A stretch of DNA of 64,000 nt from Leptobrachium leishanense (lineage: Eukaryota > Chordata > Amphibia > Anura > Megophryidae): NCBI GenBank assembly GCA_009667805.1, contig CM019066.1, positions 1,674,001 to 1,738,000 on the forward strand, in the 5' to 3' direction. Numbering within the stretch: position 1 is the first letter of the stretch; each line of letters begins with the position of its first letter. The notes under the pieces were generated by a model, which was not told where the DNA came from, did no database searches, and saw only the letters and a list, made by a program, of their open reading frames with translations. Shown one piece after another: positions 40,401-49,062 of the stretch. The translations under genes were made by a program, and so were the position numbers.

Positions 40401-43400
40401 AATCGCCGTCACTGCAGGGGTAGAACGTGCAGGCCCCGTGTCATCCACCATCAGCACAGGGGTCTTCTCCGGGCACAGTGGTCTCTGCATAAAATCCCAT
40501 GAGCCATCGGGTACCTTCACGGTTGCGCCACCAAGATCCTCAACCGCCTCTTGCAATCCTCCAGGCGCCATTTCACACAGGGGACCTGCTCTTCTACAAC
40601 TTCTCAAGACCTCAGTAAACTGCCGTAGGTCTCCCCGCGTGAATGGGCGCTCATCTTCTCCCGTCTCTTCCATCAAAAGGCGTTCGAGTCCCAGAAGTGC
40701 CACCTCGAGGCCGAACATCGAGGGACGTGCTGAGTCATCCGCATGCAACCGCAGACACACTCCATCCGCTTCCCCCACCATGTCATCCACTGCGGCCAGG
40801 AGACGGGGGCCCTCAGTCTCCCTGGCCCTCGTCCAGGTAGGGGGTGTTGGGGGCAGCAGAGGTGTTGCGGCGTGGGGCAAGACCCTAATAGGATCTGGCT
40901 TGGGGAGCAGCTCAGTAACACGCCTCAAGATGGCTGCTGACCTCAGGTCTCGGCCGCAAAAAGGCAGTCGCTGGGGGGGGGGGGGAACGAGTGAAACGAG
41001 TGAAAGTGAAACTCAGCAAGTAAAGACATCTGTGTAACCCAGGCAGAGAGAGCGACACTTTTCAATAAATAATTTAGGATTTTGCTGAAAGCCTGTCCTG
41101 TTTAAGTTAATATTGCAATGTATGGCCAGGCACCCCATTTACCCACTGCCTGCACACACCCTGACCACACACACAGACACCAGATGTACATTCATATACA
41201 CACACACTGGTCTGGTGTCTGTTGGGTATACATGTATCTGATGCCTGTGGTGTGTGTGTGTGTATATATATATGTCTATATATCCCTCAATTTCCACTCG
41301 CCTGCTCGCGTTTTGCGAGTGGAAATTAAGTGCTGGCGAGTGAAACTGCACACGCAGGCAGCATGATAAATTCTATCGTGCTGCCTGCGGTGCGTATTCA
41401 GCCAGTGGCAGTGTTTTGTTTTTTTTTCTTCAGGCCAGCCGACGTGCTTAGGGTCAGCCAGTCTGCTTTTTTTTTTCAGTAAAATGGGACTTGGCCCTAG
41501 TCATTTCCTGGGAGGGGGGGGGGGGTTGCAAATTCTCTCACCTGCTTCTACTTTACGAGACCTTACTGCTGCACGCTGGATCTTTCTCCTTCACGCTGGG
41601 CCCCTTATCTTCCGGGCACAGCGTGAAGGATAATCTCCGCCCCCTAATTCTACTACCCTCCAGGTCAGGTAAGTGAAGGGGGGGGGGTTGAAATAAACGT
41701 CAGGGGGTGAAATGGAGAGAGAGAGATGAATTGGGGGGGGGAGATGAATTGGGGGGGAATGAAATGGAGAGAGATGAATTGGGGGGGAATGAAATGGAGA
41801 GATATGAGTTAGAGGGAGAAATGAAATGGAGAGAGATGAATTGGGGGAGAAATGGAGAGAAATGAAATGGAGAGAGATGAATTGGGGAGAGAAATGAAAT
41901 GGAGGAGATGAATTGGGGGGGAAATGAAATGGAGAGAGATGAATTGGAGAAATGAAATGGAGAGAGATGAATTGGGGGAGAAATGAAATGGAGAGAGATG
42001 AATTGGGGGAGAAAATGAAATGGAGAGAGATGAATTGGGGGAGAAATGAAATGGAGAGAGATGAATTGGGGGAGAAATGAAATGAGAGAGATGAATTGGG
42101 GGAGAAATGAAATGGAGAGAGATGAATTGGGGGGAGAAATGAAATGGAGAGAGATGAATTGGGGGGGAAATGAAATGGAGAGAGATGAATTGGAGAAATG
42201 AAATGGAGAGAGATGAATTGGGGTGAGAAATGAAAGAGATGAATTGGGGGAGAAATGAAATGGAGAGAGATGAATTGGGGTGAGAAATGAAATGGAGAGC
42301 GATGAATTGGGGGAGAAATGAAATGGAGAGAGATGAATTGGGGTGAGAAATGAAATGGAGAGAGATGAATTGGGGGAGAAATGAAATGGAGAGAGATGAA
42401 TTGGGGTGAGAAATGAAATGGAGAGAGATGAATTGGGGGAGAAATGAAATGGAGAGAGATGAATTGGGGTGAGAAATGAAATGGAGAGCGATGAATTGGG
42501 GGAGAAATGAAATGGAGAGAGATGAATTGGGGTGAGAAATGAAATGGAGAGAGATGAATTGGGGGAGAAATGAAATGGAGAGAGATGAATTGGGGTGAGA
42601 AATGAAATGGAGAGAGATGAATTGGGGGAGAAATGAAATGGAGAGAGATGAAATGGAGAGAGATGAATGGGGGAGAAATGAAATGGAGAGAGATGAATGG
42701 GGGAGAAATGAAATGGAGAGAGATTAATGGGGGAGAAATGAAATGGAGAGAGATGAATGAAGAAGATGAGATGAATGGAGGGAGAGAAATGAAATGGGGA
42801 GAGATGAATTTGGAGAGAAATGAAAGAGATGAATGGGGAGAGAGAAATTAATTGGAGAGAGAAATGAAATAAATGGGGAGAGAGAGACGAATTGGTCAAA
42901 AGAAATTAATTAAGGGGAGGGAGAAATGAATTAAAGGGGGCCACTTGGCAGAAAAAAGGTTCCCCACCCCTGGTGTAAACTAAGCAAAAGTTTAAAGCTG
43001 CCAAGCTGTCAGCGTGCTGGAAATGACGCCAGAACCAGCGCCGCTACTACAACTCCCGTTAGAGGCCATAATTGGTGGTGTAGGCTTTTGAGTTTATGCA
43101 AAATAAATCCTATTTATAAAGAAAGAGATGGGTGATACAGAAGGAGCAAAAAAAAGAAAAAATGGGGATGGAAGTATCGCAGACGAAAATTTATGGATTC
43201 ATCTACATAAGCATCCAAGGGGGAAACCTGACTTTGGGGTCCTCTAACTTCTAGTGATGATCTGGCATATGAATAATGGGAGTATTAGGTTCCACTTGAT
43301 GCATAAACACCAAATTAATTTGGTCCTAAAAACTGTTGGAGAGGAGTCTGTACTTAATGGATGAAACTACTTGTCGGGGTCTGGTGCCTGGGTATACATG

Positions 43401-43616
43401 TATCTGATGCCTGGGTATTAATGTTATTTATTTTTGTAACTTTATTCTGAATAAAACCTTTAACAGTAATAAATTTCATAAGATAATTTAAGAAGGCGTG
43501 TTTAGAGGCGGAGTTTAGGGCAGGGTAGGTGGGGCAAGTGGTGGCGAGTAACTCTTATGGTCTGGCTAGTAGCTTGGGACTTGAAATTTTGAGCCGTGTG
43601 TGTGTGTGTGTGTGTG

Positions 43617-43656
<40 letters not shown>

Positions 43657-46600
43657 CACACACTGGCACTTTTCAGACCTCAGTGTGTGTGTGTTTGTGT
43701 AATATATACACACCTACATACACACACACACGGGCACATTTCAGACCTCAATGTGTGTGTTTGTGTAATCTATATACAAACATACACACACGCACTGGCA
43801 CTTTTTAGACCTCAGTGTTTGTGTAATATATATACACACACTGGCACTTTTCAGACCTCAGTGTGTGTGTGTATGTGTAATATATATACACAGACACACA
43901 CACATTGGCCCTTTTCAGACCTCAGACCAGACATAGAGCATTCAGACAGCCGCCCTAACGGGATTCGGACAGCCCCTTCAGCTGAACGCGTTCATTCCTT
44001 CCACGAGCGCCGCAGGCAAAGTCTTTGCGTGTCTGCTCTTTGGGAAGCCCCCAGCCGCGATCTCGCGGGAGCTCACGAGATTGCGGCTGGGGGCTTCCCA
44101 ACGAGCAGACACGCAAAGACTTTGCCTGTGTCGCTCGTGGAAGGTATGAACGCGGTCAGCTGAAGGGGCTGTCCGAATGCCGTTGGAGCATTTGGACGGC
44201 TGCCCCAGCCCCTCGGATGCCGGCAAGCCAGCTCAATGCTGGCTTCCGGTATCGGGGGCATCTGCACGAGTACCAAGTACTCGTGCAGAACCCAGTATTG
44301 GTGCCTCCCTAGATTTGAGAAATCCAGTTAAACGGATGAACCCGAGATGTGTGAGCGGTGCAGACTTTTGTCACACAATGTGCACAGTATATTTAACGCT
44401 TGTTTGCTTAAGCAACATCATTATGTATCATGTTACAAAGACAAGGAAATCCGTTTATGTATTGGTTAAGCCTCGTTGTTGTTCCTGCAGCTTGTGTATA
44501 AATATACAGGGTTATTCAGAGAGCACTGAAATGTCACCAACATTTTGGTGCTCTCCTGTTCGCTGCACTTCGATTCGCCGACCCTGCGGTGAATTCAGCA
44601 TTCGTTGCAGGGTCCCTTAAGGCTAGGGTCAGACTAACGCATTTTTCACGTTGTCCGTGAAAATGTGCGTTCGAAGAATGGACGTATTTTTTCACGGAAT
44701 ACGCAATAGCGGTCATACTATGCGCAGTTTCATCCGTGATTTTGTACGGATCATCAATAAAACACTTCTTGCATCTGGACGTTATGTTAGCCGGACATTA
44801 GCAGCGTCTGATGTCTCCAATTCACGCACACACGCCGCTAGCGGGCGCAGCGCACTCTGTACGTCAGTACTAGTGGTTTAACGTTCTCGAAAAATGCGTT
44901 CATTTTCCACTTGCGTTGCGCAGCGGACTTTTGTGCGACCGTACTTCGTATATTGGCCGTCATTGCCCGGCATCTGCTGCTAGTGCGGCCGTGATTAAGT
45001 GCGCCAGAACGCGCGTTCGCACTGCCTCAGTCTGAACCTAGCCTCAGTGTGCCGAATGGATCCACCGAACTAATCAAAAATCCTCCGCAAAACTGCCGAA
45101 TTGATTTTAAAACAAAATTCGACCTGCCAAACAGAGCGCCGACCAGCCGCCGGAAAAAGCAGACGAATTGGTTTAAAAAAAAAAAAAAAAAAACACACCC
45201 CAGAACTTTTAAAAGGCATTTGCAAAAAACGACTTCATGAAAATGCATGGAAATAATGAGGTCCTGTGAATAATAATAAAAAGGTCTGTTACAGAATAAT
45301 CAACCCACAAATTAAAAAAAAAAGGATAATCAGAAAAAATAATTAGCTGGAAAATACTTAAAAAAAATTCCTAAAATAAAGAGACTTTTTGCTGCAGATT
45401 AAAAGAAACCGTTTAATAGATATTGGATAAAAAGGTTAATTGTTTTTTGCATTAAAACCTATGGGATTTGCCTCGTTAAACCTGGCGAATGGAACAACCA
45501 AAAATCAGGGCATTTCTCTGCGGTTTGGTGTTGTGTGAATAGATTAACCATTGCTTCTCTATGGGGATTTCGAACACACACCATATTTCCCTGGCAATTC
45601 GCCAATATTTGGCGAATTGCCTGCTCTCTGATTAGCCGAATGACTGGGAAATTTACTGTTCGGTGCTTTTTCAATAACCCTGATAGTGTAATCTGGAGCA
45701 CCAAACATTTTCCATCACTGGTCTGCAAAGAGAACGATATATAATTATCATGTTCAGATGGAGGAGGCAGAACCGTGGTCGTGTTAAGGAAGTTTTGGCA
45801 CACTACACAGGATACTGGCTTACAGACAGCGCTGTAATTTTGTTGGTGCGCTTGGCAGTGCAAGAACCCAGACGGCAAGTCCCACATCCCCTCTGCCATG
45901 GCCACAGCTCCTGGTGGCTTTATTAGCGTCTCCTGACGCTCTTTGGTTTTTAGGTCTGAGAAATGCTGGCGCTGATCATAGGTGGTTATTCAGTAACTGC
46001 GTCACAACTATGTATTGTATAGGCAAAAAACACAAAATATATTGGGCCCTATTCCAACTGAAAGGGTTAAATTGCCTACACCATATCTTTGTTTTGGACC
46101 TGTTCGCACAGAGTTGGCTAGAATTTAATGTAGGTTTGGCCAAGTTAAAAATGCACACCTCTCTGTTAAGCTTCAACACACCCCAAGGACCACGTGTACA
46201 GTATTAACTTTCCATTGGCTGGTTAAGTTTCATTTACTGGATTTTTCTCTTCATTTCTGGGAATTCTGTGATGTGATCCTTATTATGTATTCAGAAGTGC
46301 CTTGTATGTGATTTCCGCTGTATTAAGATGCCAGCTTTCTTTAGCTCTATTGTCCAGGAGTTACCTGAAAAGTGATGCCGTGGGACGTTTTATACTATAT
46401 AACCACGTGAAACAATAGAACAGAGGATCTAAATCCACACCTCATTGAATATGCACGCATTCATTGAACTCTGCTCCCGTGGTATTGTGAAACTGATAAA
46501 AGACTTCAAGTGCCGGCTGGGTGGAGTAGAGATAACATCACTGCTCTGCGTGGAGAGAGCCTGTGGAGTCATGGGTTCAATCCTAGCAAGAGCACCTCTC

Positions 46601-49030
46601 CAGTAAGTGTCCTTGGGCAAGACACCTAACGGTACATACTCGCCACCCAGGACATACTTGAAAACGAGAGAAATCTCAATGTATCCTTCCTGGTAAAATC
46701 CTTTCACAAAGTGTTAAGTCCATATATATTTAGACAGGTTAAAGAGGGATCACTCGATAAGGTGCACAGCACACACACTACAACACCAACTCTGGTGTAA
46801 ACTTCCCAGAGCCATTGCAGTCTATGGGGTTGCTAAGAGTATAACAGCTCTGGTTATTACTAACACCAGGTTTGAAATAGGGAATAACCAACAATGTGCC
46901 TTTATCCAATGAGCCCAACATGCGCAATTGTGTCACTTTGAACCCCAGGATCTCAAAAAAAACACTGTCCCCCAGATGTTTCTGTACTAAAAGTCCCATG
47001 ATTTTTATCTATTGTATTCAGAGAATTGTAGGTCATCATCGGGGGGTGGGGTGGAGATTGAGATGCCGTCTTTAAATGGTCAAAAGTATGATTACGCTTT
47101 CCTAATCCTACTATAAAAGACTCCTGTTAATAATATCTGCGCTCATTCTGTGAAGGAAAACGTTCATCCAGTTCGCGCTTTGTGATGCCTTAATGTCAGT
47201 GGCTGTAATAATATTAGTTTATTATTGCAGAAGCCACTTGCACATCACAGCAATTTGACGAATTGCATCCCAGAGCTCCTGTGCCACATTCCCCATATGC
47301 AGCAAGGAATTCTGGGTAGGATATGCAAATGACATCTGTCTCACTTTTATGCATCCTGGATCTGTTATTACACAGATCCCTAAAATCAATGCTATGCCAC
47401 ACTGTGGATTTGTAGCAGAGATAAGGTTTATGTAACTGGTCAAAACCACTCCTAGGACAGCACTGTTTCAGGTTTATTGGACCCTCACCAGCAGGAGCTA
47501 GGCATGACGACCAGTTGCAGTGGATGCTTGGACCGCAAGGTAAATTAGTGTCTACAAGGGTTGTGGTGAAGGACTAAACATCCACTGCAACTGGTCATCA
47601 TACCTAGCTCCTAGCTGATGAGGGTTCAACAAACCCGAAACAGCGCTGTCCTAGGAGTGGTTTTGACCAGTTGCATAAACCTTATCTCTGCTACAAAGCC
47701 ACAGTGTGGCATAGCATTGATTTTAGGGTTCTGTGTAATAACAGAACCAGTAATTTAAATAGTGTGAATGTGGAGGCAGCGCACATTCTGTGTGCTTTAA
47801 AGGAACACTCTACTCAAAAATCACCCCCCCCCCCGTTTTTTTATCCTATCCTATCCTATCCCTATTCCCTTAATAAATCGTTATTTTTTTACTTGTAACT
47901 GTAATACTTACCCTAAAATCCTCGTTTCCAGCGGTGTTTTTTTTTTTTTTATACTCCCCTCCCTCTTCCGCTCCCGTCCTTCTTACATCCGACTTGGCTT
48001 CTGGTTTACGTGAGAAGTGCACATGCGCGCCTCTCACATAAGCCAGCCAATCGGCAGGCTTCCTCCCGGCTCCCTCTTAGGATTAGTTTTGCGCGCAAGA
48101 GGATGCGCGCAACACTAACCCTCAGAGGGAGCCGCCAGCTTCTGCGGTGAGTTGGAGACGTCATCGCGCTGAAAGCGCGATGACGTCTCCTACTCGGCAA
48201 AAGTCAGCAGAAGCGGGAAATATGATTCCCGCTCTGCTGACTGACAGCTGGGAGGGCGGAGTAAACTCCTCCGCCTCTCTCAGCTGTTTTCAGCATTTTC
48301 TGCTGAACCGCTGAGCGGAGGGAGGGGAGACTGAGGGCAGGATACTCCGGGCATCATGACCACCTAAAATAGCTTATGTGGTCATGTTGCTTAGAGTGTC
48401 CCTTTAAGTATATACAGTATTAATTAAATAAACGTTAGAAAGGGGTGCCACCGTGGTAGAATACAAAGTGTCCACACGCCTCCAAGGACACGACAGAACA
48501 AGAAAAGCAAAAAGTATTCCAGGCGCACCTAAGCAGTAACTTAGTATATTATTCCAAATGCATTTTATATAGCAGCAATTTTGCGAAAGAAGTATAAATG
48601 TGTAGAGAAAGCACTCTGAAATAGAATAAAAGTAATACTTTGATTTCAAGTTGTTATGAATTCTTATTCCTCCTTTTCGGTGTTGGATTCTTCCGGTTGC
48701 ATAGAGGATAGTTGCATGAATTCCTGGATAGCGAGGAGATATTCCTAGTGTATACGATACTCGGAGCAGGAAAAAGAAAAACCTTTTTTTTTTTATAATT
48801 TTTGTTATAAATAAGCAGCAGAGCAGGTTACTAGTGGTATAAACAAATTTATTTCAATAAAAAACAAGCCATATGGCAAGGCAATAAAAATGCATAAAAG
48901 CATAAAGAATAGTGAACAATCTTAGGTAAGGATCACTAAGAACGCGTTTTCACCTACCGGCTTCCTCAGTAAGTGTCCTTAACAATAGGGTAGTCTCTGA
49001 TAGAAAAAAAGTGCCGAGAAATTGGACTGT

Positions 49031-49062
<32 letters not shown>

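Larger units (their letters stand above)
39314..44319. mobile_element. hAT element (TAGGGATGCACCGATACC family) with nested insertions
   Basis: The element is 39322-44311. The left end is TAGGGATGCACCGATACCAT. The right region is TACCAAGTACTCGTGCAGAA and then GGTGCCTCCCTA. 8-bp flanks are GATTTAAG (39314-39321) and GATTTGAG (44312-44319), one mismatch. Its 5-kb length comes from insertions: a minus-strand retroposon (39434-41035), a minisatellite (41700-42930), and CA/TG-rich tandem repeats (43590-43930). A family-typical GC palindrome (43990-44145) is part of its own body. Confidence 0.75.
47345..47755. mobile_element. Foldback element with a hammerhead ribozyme in each arm
   Basis: The left arm (about 47345-47530: ACACAGATCCCTAAAATCAA ... 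CCAGTTGCAGTGGATG) is mirrored by the right arm (about 47572-47755: CATCCACTGCAACTGG ... TTGATTTTAGGGTTCTGTGT). The spacer is about 40 bp. Each arm contains one hammerhead-like sequence. There is no ORF. Confidence 0.75.

Noticed and set aside
41700..42899. Minus-strand 399-codon ORF (HLSPFHFSP repeats)
   Set aside because: Translation of a purine-rich minisatellite, not a gene.
46512..46590. tRNA gene
   Set aside because: It has A-box and B-box-like words but no convincing cloverleaf, and the sequence continues into a dispersed repeat body; it is a SINE head.
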